A stretch of DNA of 64,000 nucleotides, from contig NZ_CP029773.1 of the NCBI RefSeq assembly GCF_003205835.1, forward strand, positions 1,644,501-1,708,500, read 5' to 3'. The stretch is from Stenotrophomonas maltophilia (GTDB lineage Bacteria > Pseudomonadota > Gammaproteobacteria > Xanthomonadales > Xanthomonadaceae). Made by a program: the position numbers and the translations under genes. Positions 8,384 to 17,451 of this stretch are shown here, piece by piece. A model generated the notes under the pieces. That model made no database searches and was not told where the DNA came from. It saw nothing but the letters and a program-made list of their open reading frames with translations. The stretch's first letter is position 1. Each line of letters opens with the position of its first letter.

Positions 8384-10927
8384 ATGTCCTTGGTCGAATA
8401 CCGCCGCAAGCGCCGCTTTGATCAGACCAAGGAACCCGAACCCGGCAAAGCGCTGCCCAAAGGGCAGCGCGCTATTTTCGTGGTCCAGTTGCACCACGCA
8501 AGCCGCCGGCATTACGACTTCCGATTGCAGGTCGGTGACGCGCTGAAGAGCTGGGCTGTGCCCAAGGGGCCAAGCTACGATCCGAAGGTCAAGCGGATGG
8601 CGGTGGAAGTGGAAGACCACCCCGTTGATTACGCGACCTTTGAGGGCGAGATACCCAAGGGGGAGTACGGCGGGGGCCACGTGGCGCAGTTCGACCATGG
8701 CGTCTGGGCCACCCAAGGCGATCCAGAGGCCCAGCTGGCCAAAGGCCACCTCCGCTTCGAGCTTTTTGGCGCCAAGCTCAAGGGAGGGTGGCACCTGGTC
8801 CGCTCCGGCAAACCTGCCCGTCAGCCGCAGTGGTTGCTCTTCAAGGACGACGACGCGTTTGCGAGCGATCTGGAGGCAGATGATCTGCTTGCGGATGTGT
8901 CAGCGGCCCCAGCGTCAGACATCAAGCGCGCCGGGGGCGGGAAAGCCGACAAGAAGAGGCTCAAAGCCGTGCCCGCAAAGCGGGCGCGCAGAAAGAACTG
9001 GGCCAAGAAAGCCATGTCCCTGCCCAAGGCAAGAGAGGCTGTTCCGCCTTCCGGCCCCTTCGAGCCCCAGCTAGCCAAACTGGGGGAGGCGCCGCCCCAA
9101 GGCGATCAATGGGTGCATGAGATCAAATGGGACGGCTATCGGATTTTGGCCACGGTGACCGATGGTGCCGTTCGGCTGTGGTCCCGCAACGCCTTGGAAT
9201 GGACAGACAAGATTCCCGAGATACGCGATGCGGTGGCGGCGCTTGGGCTCACCTCCGCGGCCTTGGACGGTGAGCTCATCGCGGGATCCGGCACCAAGGA
9301 GGACTTCAATCTGCTGCAGGCGACGCTGTCTGGAGAGCGGCAAGGGGCTCTTTCCTACGCGCTCTTCGATGTGCTGCATCTCGATGGGGTGGACGTCGCC
9401 GCTGCACCCCTCGTTGAGCGCAAGGCGCTCCTGCAGGAGTTGCTGGAAGGCCAGACCGGCCACTTGGCTTTCAGCTCGCACGTGCAGGGCGACGGCAATG
9501 AAGCCTACCGCTTGGCAGGCGAGCAACATTTTGAGGGCATCATTTCGAAACGAGCGGACCGGGCTTATCACAGCGGCCGCAGCGACGATTGGCGAAAAAC
9601 CAAGCAGTTGGCAAGCGACGAGTTCGCAGTGGTTGGCTACACGGCGCCGAAAGGCAGCCGAAGTGGGTTCGGCTCCCTCCTGTTGGCTAAGCCCGATCCC
9701 ACCCACGGCTGGCTCTACGTGGGGCGGGTAGGCTCCGGCTTTTCCGACCCGCTGATCAAGGAGATCAGCGAAAAGCTCCATGGAGGTGGAAAAAAGCCCA
9801 CGGCCTACGTGCCCACGGAGGATACTGATCTTAGAGCCGCCAAGTGGTTTGGGCCGAGGTTTGTGGTTGAGGTTTTCTATCGAGGCATCGGTGGACAGCA
9901 GTTGTTGCGCCAAGCCTCCTTCAAAACGGTGAGAGCAGACAAGGACGTGGCCGATTTGGCCAGCTCGGATCGCGCCGTACAGAGAAAGCCGATCCGCGGG
10001 AAGCAATCAACAGCGTCTTCCACCCGCAAGGGGGCTGCAGCGCGCCAGGTTGATCGCCAGCCGCCCAAGCTGTCCTCTCCAAGCAAGGTTCTCTTCCCCG
10101 GCGACGGCTACACCAAGCAGGATATATGGGACTACTACTCGGCAGTCATGGATCACTTATTGCCTGAGGTGATCAACCGGCCTCTGTCGATCATTCGCTG
10201 TCCGGCCGGCACTGGCAAGCCTTGCTTCTTCCAAAAGCACCACACCGCCGGGCTGGATTTGGTGGACTCCGTCAAGCTGAAGGAGGATAGCGGCATCAAC
10301 GCGCACTACCTCGTGGTGCGCGACGCCGCCAGCTTGCTGGAGTTGGTGCAGTTCAACGCGCTGGAGTTCCACCCGTGGGGCAGTCATGCTGAGGAACCTG
10401 ACCGGGCCGACAGGGTGGTGTTTGACCTTGATCCCGGCCCGGACGTGCCGTTCGCGGAGGTCAAAAAGGCCGCCACGGACATTCGAAAACTTTTGGCCCA
10501 ACTGGAGCTCGAGTCCTTCCTGCGGGTCTCGGGGGGCAAAGGCCTTCATGTCGTGGTGCCCCTCAACCCGGGGTGCGACTGGGATCTGACCAAGCGCTTT
10601 GCCAAAGGGTTCGCCGAAGCATTGGCGCAATCGGAGCCGCAGCGGTTCCTGGCTACCGCCACCAAGAGTCTGCGGAACAAGCGCATTTTCGTGGACTACC
10701 TGCGCAACGGTCGAGGCGCCACCGCTGTTGCTTCCTACTCCCTGCGGGGGAGGCCGGGCGCTCCGGTTGCCATGCCCTTGGCATGGAGCGAGTTGCCAAA
10801 GTTGAAGCGGGCCGACGCATTTACGATCAAGGACGTGCCGGCCAAGCTTAAGCGTCGCCGGAAGGATCCTTGGGACCGCATTGATTCGCTTACCCAGAAC
10901 CTCGCTCGCTGGGCTCAGGAAGAGTGA
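8384..10927 (+). CDS. ligD: multifunctional DNA ligase D (phosphoesterase-ligase-polymerase)
   Basis: An 847-residue LigD with the Pseudomonas-type domain order. Residues 1-160 are the 3'-phosphoesterase domain (FVVQLHHASRRHYDFRLQ, HPVDYATFEGEIPKGEYGGG). A lysine/arginine-rich linker leads to the ATP-dependent ligase domain, with the nucleotidyl-acceptor Lys248 in EIKWDGYR and the oligonucleotide-binding part after residue 430. The last 300 residues are the primase-polymerase domain, with the catalytic pair in VVFDLDPGPD and SGGKGLHVVVPL. It processes and seals DNA double-strand breaks with Ku. The start ATG has GGAG about 9 bases upstream. It converges on the cysteine hydrolase gene with a 39-nt gap. 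Confidence 0.96.
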   Translation: MSLVEYRRKRRFDQTKEPEPGKALPKGQRAIFVVQLHHASRRHYDFRLQVGDALKSWAVPKGPSYDPKVKRMAVEVEDHPVDYATFEGEIPKGEYGGGHVAQFDHGVWATQGDPEAQLAKGHLRFELFGAKLKGGWHLVRSGKPARQPQWLLFKDDDAFASDLEADDLLADVSAAPASDIKRAGGGKADKKRLKAVPAKRARRKNWAKKAMSLPKAREAVPPSGPFEPQLAKLGEAPPQGDQWVHEIKWDGYRILATVTDGAVRLWSRNALEWTDKIPEIRDAVAALGLTSAALDGELIAGSGTKEDFNLLQATLSGERQGALSYALFDVLHLDGVDVAAAPLVERKALLQELLEGQTGHLAFSSHVQGDGNEAYRLAGEQHFEGIISKRADRAYHSGRSDDWRKTKQLASDEFAVVGYTAPKGSRSGFGSLLLAKPDPTHGWLYVGRVGSGFSDPLIKEISEKLHGGGKKPTAYVPTEDTDLRAAKWFGPRFVVEVFYRGIGGQQLLRQASFKTVRADKDVADLASSDRAVQRKPIRGKQSTASSTRKGAAARQVDRQPPKLSSPSKVLFPGDGYTKQDIWDYYSAVMDHLLPEVINRPLSIIRCPAGTGKPCFFQKHHTAGLDLVDSVKLKEDSGINAHYLVVRDAASLLELVQFNALEFHPWGSHAEEPDRADRVVFDLDPGPDVPFAEVKKAATDIRKLLAQLELESFLRVSGGKGLHVVVPLNPGCDWDLTKRFAKGFAEALAQSEPQRFLATATKSLRNKRIFVDYLRNGRGATAVASYSLRGRPGAPVAMPLAWSELPKLKRADAFTIKDVPAKLKRRRKDPWDRIDSLTQNLARWAQEE

Positions 10928-10966
10928 GGGCGGATCGGTCAGCGCCAACAGCGGACGGGGCGCATG

Positions 10967-11521
10967 TCAGGCTGACATCAGGCGTTGTCGAAGCTGACGA
11001 TCGGTCAATACCCGGGCAGCGCCCGACTGGCTGAGCACATCCAGGGCGGCACTACGGCGCTCCGGCAAACAGGCGGTTGCCTGGTCCACGACCAGGCATT
11101 CGTGTTCCCGCGAGTTAGCATCGATGGCGGTGGCAAGCACACACGAGTCGAGCGCCATTCCGGTCAGCACCAGAGGCGCAGCGCCCAGTTTCTCAAGCAA
11201 GATTTGGAGAGGCGTGGAGAGAAAGGCTGAATGCTTGGGCTTGAGAACCGAGTAATGAGTCGTCGAGGGGAAGAGCGTCCGGGCAATCTCCCGCGGCGCT
11301 CCTGGCGTCTGCATGCATTCCTCGGCCAGTTCGCGGAACCCGCACTTCCAGTTGCCGAAGTTGTCATTGGCATAGATGACCGGCCATCCCCGCTCGTCAA
11401 AAGCATCTCGGATGGGACGAACAGCGCGGGCCGCCTCGACCGCCAGTGGGCCCAGTTGCTCTCCATCTGGAAAATCGAAGCGGCTGAACAGGTCGATGAT
11501 CAAAAGGGCAGGGCTGCGCAT
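10967..11521 (-). CDS. isochorismatase-family cysteine hydrolase
   Basis: A 184-residue isochorismatase-like hydrolase. The catalytic triad is visible: Asp in LLIIDLFSRFDF near the start, Lys in VLKPKHSAF and Cys in MALDSCVLAT preceded by the usual cis-peptide region. Family members hydrolyse amide, imine or vinyl-ether bonds of small molecules; the substrate cannot be told. I chose the ATG at 11521, one base after the stop of the upstream DUF6766 gene, which implies translational coupling. Together with the DUF6766 and DUF892 genes it forms a leftward operon that converges on ligD. Confidence 0.85.
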   Translation of the reverse strand: MRSPALLIIDLFSRFDFPDGEQLGPLAVEAARAVRPIRDAFDERGWPVIYANDNFGNWKCGFRELAEECMQTPGAPREIARTLFPSTTHYSVLKPKHSAFLSTPLQILLEKLGAAPLVLTGMALDSCVLATAIDANSREHECLVVDQATACLPERRSAALDVLSQSGAARVLTDRQLRQRLMSA

Positions 11522-11522
11522 G

Positions 11523-12161
11523 TCAATCACCGGTTTGCGCGTGGGGCGCCTCAACCGCCTTTGACTGAGGCGAGTTCTTCTGTCGCAGGAAGATCGTGAG
11601 CACGACCAAGGCAAGCACCGCCAAGAATTCGCTTTGCCAGTTCTGCATTGATTCAAACCAGAAGTCGCTGCTGAAGAGATGGTCTAGGAAGGAGGGCGGT
11701 AACGCGCCCTGGAGCCGGTCCTCATCGCACTTGGCGAGCCAGCTGCCCAACGCATGCAGTCCAAAGGACACCGCAAAAAGGGTAAAGAAGGCGATCGCAA
11801 GCGAATGCTCATACAGCCGCTTCCAAACGCCACCGCGACGCACCGGCCAAGGGCTGGGCCCGTCTTCGACGCGGTTGCGTTCTTGGGATGGGTCCAAGGG
11901 CCGGGACTCCGCCGAGCCCCACTGTCGCAAACGGACCGTCAGCAGCACATACATGCCCATCTGGAGGAACTCACTTTCCCAGTTCTCGAAGGTGGCGCTG
12001 CTGAAGTGGCCGGTGCCCAAGTAGGAAAAGAAACCTAGAGCGTGGGCTCCGTGCTGAGCGAGCTCCTCGTTATGAACCTGCCATCCGGTCAACGCCTGGG
12101 CGACCAAGAAGACGGCCATCAATGCAAGTAACACCAGAGACAATCCGTTTCGACGCCACAT
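11523..12161 (-). CDS. DUF6766 family integral membrane protein
   Basis: A 212-residue inner-membrane protein with an internal duplication. Each half has a hydrophobic helix, a FENWESEF or MQNWQSEF motif, a second hydrophobic helix and an RQ(W/K) end. This two-fold structure matches what I know of DUF6766. Four membrane segments are expected (LSLVLLALMAVFLVAQAL, LQMGMYVLLTV, IAFFTLFAVSFGLHAL, LAVLALVVLTIFL). The ATG at 12161 has AGGAG upstream. It sits in an operon with the DUF892 gene (50-nt gap) and the cysteine hydrolase. Function is unknown; the neighbourhood suggests stress. Confidence 0.8.
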   Translation of the reverse strand: MWRRNGLSLVLLALMAVFLVAQALTGWQVHNEELAQHGAHALGFFSYLGTGHFSSATFENWESEFLQMGMYVLLTVRLRQWGSAESRPLDPSQERNRVEDGPSPWPVRRGGVWKRLYEHSLAIAFFTLFAVSFGLHALGSWLAKCDEDRLQGALPPSFLDHLFSSDFWFESMQNWQSEFLAVLALVVLTIFLRQKNSPQSKAVEAPHAQTGD

Positions 12162-12211
12162 CTTCCACTCCTGAGAAGCGGGCCCGGAGGCCCGCCTCGG
12201 CTGCAAGCCCT

Positions 12212-12709
12212 CTAGGCAGCCTCTGCCGCATCTTGATTGCCACCTTGTTCGGCCAAGAGGGTCAGCTTCTCATCGGTGGATCGTTCCTCTTCCAACGTCT
12301 CCAGCAGATACGGCAGCGCATCCTTGTAGCCCAGCTGCTTGGCCAAGGCAGCGATGGTGCCGTAAGAGGCGATCTCGTAATGCTCAACCTTCTGCGCGCC
12401 GCCAATAAGCGCCGCGTCCCGTACCGGGCCTTTCTCGATGGAATCGATGACTTCCTTGCTTTCTTCGACCAAGCCCTCCATGGCAGCACACTTGATGCGT
12501 TTGAGACGGATCCCCAGAACTTCGACCACCTGGTCGATGCGCTCGATCTGACCTTGTGTTTCTTCCAAGTGTGTTTCAAAAGCGGCGGCGAGGTCGGGAT
12601 TGGCTGCAGCCCGGGCAAGGCGGGGCAGGGCTTTGGTCAACTGCTTCTCGGCACTGTAGATGTCCGAGAGTTCGTGGACGAACAGTTCTTCCGCGGTCTT
12701 GATCGCCAT
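12212..12709 (-). CDS. ferritin-like DUF892 (YciE/YciF family) protein
   Basis: A 165-residue DUF892 protein. It starts with the family signature TAEELFVHELSDIYSAEKQL and continues with ferritin-like helices (FETHLEETQGQIERIDQV, AQKVEHYEIASYGTI, LEETLEEER region). It is longer in identity to YciF than the copy at 6637, which has a divergent N-terminus. It is the first gene of the leftward operon with DUF6766 and the cysteine hydrolase. Probably cytosolic; a metal or oxidative stress role is family knowledge, not shown here. Confidence 0.9.
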   Translation of the reverse strand: MAIKTAEELFVHELSDIYSAEKQLTKALPRLARAAANPDLAAAFETHLEETQGQIERIDQVVEVLGIRLKRIKCAAMEGLVEESKEVIDSIEKGPVRDAALIGGAQKVEHYEIASYGTIAALAKQLGYKDALPYLLETLEEERSTDEKLTLLAEQGGNQDAAEAA

Positions 12710-13310
12710 GCTGTAATCCTCGCAGGTGCTGGTAAGGGAGAGCCAACGATGCCCGCCTTGGCGTCAATGAGACCGTGAAAGTCTCGGTGTTGGATTGTGA
12801 TTCCACGTGATGGGGCCGTTGCCTGACTGATTAAGGATGCGCCACGGCACAGTCGTACGGTTGCCGGTAGCCTTGAAAATCCCGGGTAGGCGAGGGTGGA
12901 ACGACGTGGGGAAGGTAGGTGGTGAGCTAGAGCTGCTGTGTGGTGCCTTGGATGCTCTTCGTACCGAGAGTGAACTGGAAGCATTCGCTCACGAAGCTTG
13001 CCTGGAACGTGTGTCGTCAACCGGGGAGCATTTGCGAATTTGGAAAGGAAAAACGGTTGGCGCCGGTGTTGAAATCGTCCTCATACCCGCATTGGTGCCC
13101 GGCGGGGGATGGGAGATCTCGGTCCTGGTCACCTTGGGTTCGAGGGTGGAGCATGTTCGGCGACGGCCATTCAAGGGATAGCCAACCGTCTGTCTCCGAT
13201 TCAGGGTTTTACAGCGTGTTAAGTGCAGAAGAAGATCTGCGAGATGGGGCATTCGTCACTCAAGCCTTCTATCCCGTGAGCTAAAGTTCTTGCTCCCCGA
13301 GGAGAAGACT
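12710..13310. other. 600-base intergenic region, no gene supported
   Basis: This stretch separates the leftward DUF892 operon from the second BLUF gene and must contain two divergent promoters. Frames of up to 114 codons exist on both strands (for example 12837-13181 on the plus strand), but they have no convincing ribosome site, no recognisable domain and an implausible amino-acid make-up. I see no RNA gene or repeat. Confidence 0.5.
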
Positions 13311-13742
13311 GTGCCATTTCGTGCCGTGGGTTACATGAGCCAAGCCGTGCAGCCTTGGAACCGCGAGCACTTGGATGCGTTGGTTCAGCGGGCTGCGTCC
13401 TTCAACCTCGAGGCGGAGGTCACGGGAGTGTTGCTTTTCGATGGCATCAGTTTCCTCCAATACCTCGAAGGTCCCGAGGAAGGACTGAAGCGCGCATACG
13501 AACGGGTGCTCTCTTCCCCGTTCCATTCGGAAATCATTGAACTTGGCCGAGGGACCGTCGGCAGCCGGCTTTTACCCTATTGGTCGATGCATTGGCTGCT
13601 GGCCGACCCCAGTCAGCTTCGCTCGGTAGCAAGGGCGGACTGGACAGGGTTCGTGAGGTCGAACGAAGCATCCCGTCGCCGGTCGACCGCGATGGACCGG
13701 CTTCACCTGTATCTGCATCCCTACATTGCCCGACCGGAATAG
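13311..13742 (+). CDS. BLUF domain blue-light sensor protein
   Basis: A 143-residue single-domain BLUF protein with canonical spacing: Tyr8 (VGYMSQA), Asn32 (SFNLEAE) and Gln50 (SFLQYLEG), then Met93 and Trp95 (YWSMHWLL). These residues bind FAD and carry the light-driven hydrogen-bond switch. I chose the GTG at 13311, which has GGAGAAGACT directly upstream; a TTG seven codons earlier has none. It is a diverged paralogue of the BLUF gene at 2845 and, like it, faces a convergent response regulator 37 bases away. It has no output domain. Confidence 0.88.
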   Translation: MPFRAVGYMSQAVQPWNREHLDALVQRAASFNLEAEVTGVLLFDGISFLQYLEGPEEGLKRAYERVLSSPFHSEIIELGRGTVGSRLLPYWSMHWLLADPSQLRSVARADWTGFVRSNEASRRRSTAMDRLHLYLHPYIARPE

Positions 13743-13779
13743 TTGCAGGCAGCCTAGCTGGACGCGGGCATGCGGCCGC

Positions 13780-14172
13780 CTACCTGGGAACTCCGTTGCA
13801 CCTAACCGCTTCCAAAGCATCGATCAATGCGGTGATAGGGAACGGCTTAGAGAAAAACGGAGCCCAGCGGTGCTCGTTTGGAACAGCGGACTGGTCGGTG
13901 CCAGAGGCAAACACATAGGGCACGTGTAAGTCTCGGAGCGAGGTGGCGATCTCCTCTGCTGTGCTTCGATCAACATGCCAGTCCAGAACAGCAGCGGCGA
14001 TGGACACTTCCTCCAGCGCCCGTGCCGCGTCGATGACGGTTCGCGCTAGCCGCACATCGTAACCCGTCATAGTCAAGACGTCCCTAAGCAAAGAGGCGAG
14101 GTCGCTGTCGTCCTCGAGAACAAGGATAGAGCCCTGCACTGCAGGAAATGCGCGGGGATAGGTCATCGTCAT
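13780..14172 (-). CDS. single-domain response regulator
   Basis: A 130-residue receiver domain. It has the acidic pair (LVLEDDSD), phospho-acceptor Asp64 in AAVLDWHVDR, the switch threonine/serine region FASGTD and the conserved lysine in FFSKPFP. It has no output domain. It is convergent with the second BLUF gene, repeating the arrangement at 2845-3689, but here no kinase gene follows; the kinase at 3691 or another one would have to phosphorylate it. Confidence 0.87.
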   Translation of the reverse strand: MTMTYPRAFPAVQGSILVLEDDSDLASLLRDVLTMTGYDVRLARTVIDAARALEEVSIAAAVLDWHVDRSTAEEIATSLRDLHVPYVFASGTDQSAVPNEHRWAPFFSKPFPITALIDALEAVRCNGVPR

Positions 14173-14466
14173 TCTCTAGAAAGGTTGCCTGACTCTGCCT
14201 CGGCTTTGTCGCTTGGCTCTGAACTGGCCGACCGGCTATCTGGCATGCACCGCTCCTTCTTGGATTTGATGTCTGCGGCAGTTCTGGCGAGGGCCTCATA
14301 GCGCCGGAGACCCTCCCCGGCTGCGAATCAAACATGCGCCAGAGCCGTCGGTGTTCTCGTGTATTGCCCGTCGCTAAGATGTGATTCGGCGAGCCTGCGA
14401 CGTTGACGCGCGCTGCACTCTCCATCTGGAGCAGGGGAGCGCTCCGGTATTCAAAGGCATCGGCTG

Positions 14467-14775
14467 CTAAGAGTCCCAAACGATTGAATTCGCGCTGGCG
14501 TCTCGGTCGGATCCAAGTGCCTGGATCTGTCCCGTCAGTGTCCGCAGCGCCTGTTGGATCCCCGCGGTGAACATTGGCCCGTCACAGCCTAAGTGCGCCT
14601 CCGCAGCGCCGACCAGAGCGTGCTCCCAGGACAAGTGGAGTTTCGCTGGGTCGGGGTGCGTCGCGACCAAGATCCTTAGTCCGTATTCGATCCCTTTGAT
14701 GTAGCCTCGGTGGGCTTCCAGGTCGACTTCGCAAGCCTCAAGACGAGCAGCCAGCTGTTCTAGGGAGAGGTTCAT
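14467..14775 (-). CDS. hypothetical protein
   Basis: A 102-residue protein that starts with a helical segment (LSLEQLAARLEACEVDLEAH) and continues as a mostly helical sequence. I do not recognise a family. The ATG at 14775 gives a clean N-terminus but has no strong ribosome site; a GTG at 14826 would add 17 residues that look non-coding. It is divergent from the gene at 14839. The 294 bases to its left hold no gene I can support. Confidence 0.5.
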   Translation of the reverse strand: MNLSLEQLAARLEACEVDLEAHRGYIKGIEYGLRILVATHPDPAKLHLSWEHALVGAAEAHLGCDGPMFTAGIQQALRTLTGQIQALGSDRDASANSIVWDS

Positions 14776-14838
14776 AAGACGGCTCGACAGGTGCGGGGGA
14801 AGATTGGATAGTGGGGGCCAGGCCACCAGACTTTACCC

Positions 14839-15453
14839 ATGAGCATCCTCAACGTTTTGCTGAGCGCTGACCAGATGGTCGTGACGGTGGATACTTGGGC
14901 GGAGGACGCCCTAAGCGGCCAAGCTTCCGCGGGGGCGAAGGTGCTGCTCATTCCTCAACACCAGATCTTGCTGGCGACCCGGGGCTCAGCCCAGTTCTTC
15001 CTGCGGATCTATCAACTCTGCCTGGAAGCTAGTTTTCGAGCGGACTTCACCCTGGAACAGCTGACGGCGGAGCTGGGGCGGGTCGTGGACCAGCTTTGGC
15101 CGAACTACGCCAAAGCCGTGGCTGAAGCGGGCTTGCCGGCAGAATACTGCACCACGGAGCTGGTGCTGGGCGGATGGTCCCCCAAAAGCGGACGCATGAT
15201 GGCCACCGCCTATGCCAAACACGACGCCGCCGTGCCCGCAGTGGTCCAGCTCATCACGGGGCAGCTTTCGTCGCCGGGTGAGCCCTTGCAGGACTGGCCG
15301 CCCTCAATGGCCACGCCGGCCCTGTTTGAGGCGGGCCGGCGGCAGGTGCAGTGGCTCAACGAGAGAAGTGGGCGGAAGGTGGCAGGGGGGCGGTTGCTGC
15401 TGGGATTCCTGCAGCAAGGCCAAGCGGTGATCAAAGACCTGGGCGTCATCTGA
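14839..15453 (+). CDS. hypothetical protein, possible Ntn-hydrolase-like fold
   Basis: A 204-residue protein with no signal peptide. The N-terminal pattern of short beta strands (NVLLSADQMVVTVDTWAE, KVLLIPQHQILLATRGS) followed by a long helix (FFLRIYQLCLEA) recalls the alternating sheet-helix layout of proteasome-like Ntn hydrolases, but there is no clear nucleophile at the N-terminus. This is a weak structural guess. It is divergent from the small gene at 14775 and 129 bases ahead of the KAP-type NTPase gene in the same direction. Confidence 0.55.
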   Translation: MSILNVLLSADQMVVTVDTWAEDALSGQASAGAKVLLIPQHQILLATRGSAQFFLRIYQLCLEASFRADFTLEQLTAELGRVVDQLWPNYAKAVAEAGLPAEYCTTELVLGGWSPKSGRMMATAYAKHDAAVPAVVQLITGQLSSPGEPLQDWPPSMATPALFEAGRRQVQWLNERSGRKVAGGRLLLGFLQQGQAVIKDLGVI

Positions 15454-15582
15454 GCAGCAGTAATGGTCCGCCTGTCTAGCTGCGGGGCCAGCTCGCTTGG
15501 CCGCCAGCGCGGGCACGTTCTGAGCGGCAGAATCGAGCGCCAGTCTGAGCCTTTAATACCTATCGCCAAAAAGGACACTCTG

Positions 15583-17343
15583 ATGCGACAGCTGGACAAC
15601 TACCTGCGATCACCCCAACCCGGCTATGCCATATTGATCTCAGGGGACTGGGGGGTTGGGAAGTCCTATAAATGGAGTCGCTACGCTGCGGAGCTAACGG
15701 ATCGCTCGCCCATCACTATTTCTGCTGCGGGGCTGGAGTCGTTGGAGGATCTGGAGCGGGCCTTGCTCCAAGCATCCATCACCATGGCAGTTTCTGGCGT
15801 TGTTGCAGAAGTGGGGTCCGTGCTTGGAAAGGCACTCCTTCGGGTGGCAAAGATTGAGCCAAAAGACATCACTTGGCGAGCAGAGCTCACCCGTGACAAG
15901 ACCGTGGTCTGCATCGATGATGCCGAGCGCTTTGCAGGTCCTTTCAGTGTCCTATTCGGGTTCGTCGTCAACCTCATCGACAGCAGTGGCGTTCATTGTC
16001 TGCTGATTGCCGACGAAGTTCGCGCTGGCGAGAACTTCAAAGACTTTGGAAGGTATAAGGAGCGGATCGTCGGCGCCACCATCCACGTGGAGCCTGATCT
16101 GCCGGCGTTCTGCCAACTGACGATCAATGGCATTGCGGAGGATGGAGTGCGTCAGATCGTCGGTGCAGGTCTCTCGGAAATCATCAGTCTCATCGAGAGC
16201 GCTCGCGTCACCAACTTGCGAACCGTCAGAACGGTGATAGTCGAAATGAAGCGGCTGGCGGAAGCGCTTCCAAAAGATGCGCTGGATCAGGTTTTCAATA
16301 GTCCTCTGCCCAGCGCGGTATTCTTCTGGACAGTTGCCCTCGCGCGGGATGCCAATGGCCGCGAGCTTGTCAGGAAGGTCTTTTCGACCGATCAGGTGGG
16401 CATCATGCTTGCCCTTCACGACGTAATGAAGGAGAAGGGACAGGCCACGGAAGACGAGACAGCCTCCCTCGCATCCACCTTGGAGCGGCTTGGATTGTCC
16501 GCAGCTGTCCACAGCTGGCCTGCGTCACAAGAGTTCATCGATCACATGCGTGGGTCGGTGGACGTCGACTACCAAGTGCTTGCGGCCCAGTTTGGGCTCA
16601 TCCCGGAGCTTCGTTCTTATGATCCGCTCATGGTGATCGGAGACTATGCCTCCGCCACCGATGAGCAGATTCAGGCGGCCATAGGTCACGCACAGGCCGA
16701 ACTGGAGGCGGGTGGCGAGGATGGAAAAGCGATTAAATTGTCTCGCATCTTAAGCATCTATCGAAGCTTGTACTTCCTCAGCCTCAAAGGTGTATTCCTC
16801 CAGACCCAGGAGGAGTGGACCCAGACGGTGCTGCGGAGGCTGGATTACTATCTTGGCGCACCTGACCTCATCGACTGCGACGGTTATGAAGTTTGGCCGG
16901 ACGACTACAGCGCTGAAGAGAGGGAGGTCATTACTAAGTGTGACCAGATCGTAGAGATAGCTCGAAAGCACGCCAAAGTCGTGGCGAGCACGAGTGCACT
17001 TTCGTGGATTCTCAGTGGGGAGGGCGTGGCGCCCGATACAAACGCCACGCCTGTGTTCAGTTCCGCACCTCTACCGGAGGACTTCCTGGCAAAGCTTCGA
17101 GAAAACGGCATAGCGGCTGTCATCCGCTTGATCAAAGTATTTCGGAAGCGGCTCAGTGTCACCAACTCGCCTGATTACGTGGGTGGGGATAGGGCGTACG
17201 CCCAGCAGCTCATAGCCTGCATCGAGCAGAGTGTTCCTTCTCAACGCCCAATGTCATTGCTGGATGCGGAGATCAAGCAAGCAACTACCTACCTCCGCTC
17301 CTTCGTTCAATACGTCGATAGATACGAGCCTCCATCCCCATAG
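15583..17343 (+). CDS. KAP-type P-loop NTPase
   Basis: A 586-residue P-loop protein. Walker A is GDWGVGKS at residues 21-28 and Walker B is VVCIDDAERF near residue 110, preceded by a helical segment rich in Ala/Val (MAVSGVVAEVGSVLGKAL). The layout, with a large helical C-terminal half, fits KAP family NTPases, which are often membrane-associated and are found on mobile elements and among antiphage proteins. I chose the ATG at 15583, 8 bases after AAGGA; the frame stays open to an ATG at 15463, but that stretch looks non-coding. Its codon use is less GC-rich than that of its neighbours. No partner gene is obvious. Confidence 0.72.
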   Translation: MRQLDNYLRSPQPGYAILISGDWGVGKSYKWSRYAAELTDRSPITISAAGLESLEDLERALLQASITMAVSGVVAEVGSVLGKALLRVAKIEPKDITWRAELTRDKTVVCIDDAERFAGPFSVLFGFVVNLIDSSGVHCLLIADEVRAGENFKDFGRYKERIVGATIHVEPDLPAFCQLTINGIAEDGVRQIVGAGLSEIISLIESARVTNLRTVRTVIVEMKRLAEALPKDALDQVFNSPLPSAVFFWTVALARDANGRELVRKVFSTDQVGIMLALHDVMKEKGQATEDETASLASTLERLGLSAAVHSWPASQEFIDHMRGSVDVDYQVLAAQFGLIPELRSYDPLMVIGDYASATDEQIQAAIGHAQAELEAGGEDGKAIKLSRILSIYRSLYFLSLKGVFLQTQEEWTQTVLRRLDYYLGAPDLIDCDGYEVWPDDYSAEEREVITKCDQIVEIARKHAKVVASTSALSWILSGEGVAPDTNATPVFSSAPLPEDFLAKLRENGIAAVIRLIKVFRKRLSVTNSPDYVGGDRAYAQQLIACIEQSVPSQRPMSLLDAEIKQATTYLRSFVQYVDRYEPPSP

Positions 17344-17451
17344 ACCCCCTGGGCCTCGGAAAACTCCGCGCAACTCGCTCGTTGCCTTCCATGGCCCTGA
17401 TGCTCATCCGTGTCCGCGCAGTCGCGTAGCTTTAGTCTATCGAGCGAAGGC

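Noticed and set aside
10964..10978. ATGTCAG-G-CTGACAT hairpin as a terminator for ligD
   Set aside because: No T-run and it overlaps the end of the convergent coding sequence.
12837..13181. 114-codon plus-strand frame in the gap before the second BLUF gene
   Set aside because: No ribosome site, no domain and overlapping frames of similar length on the other strand; looks like chance in GC-rich DNA.
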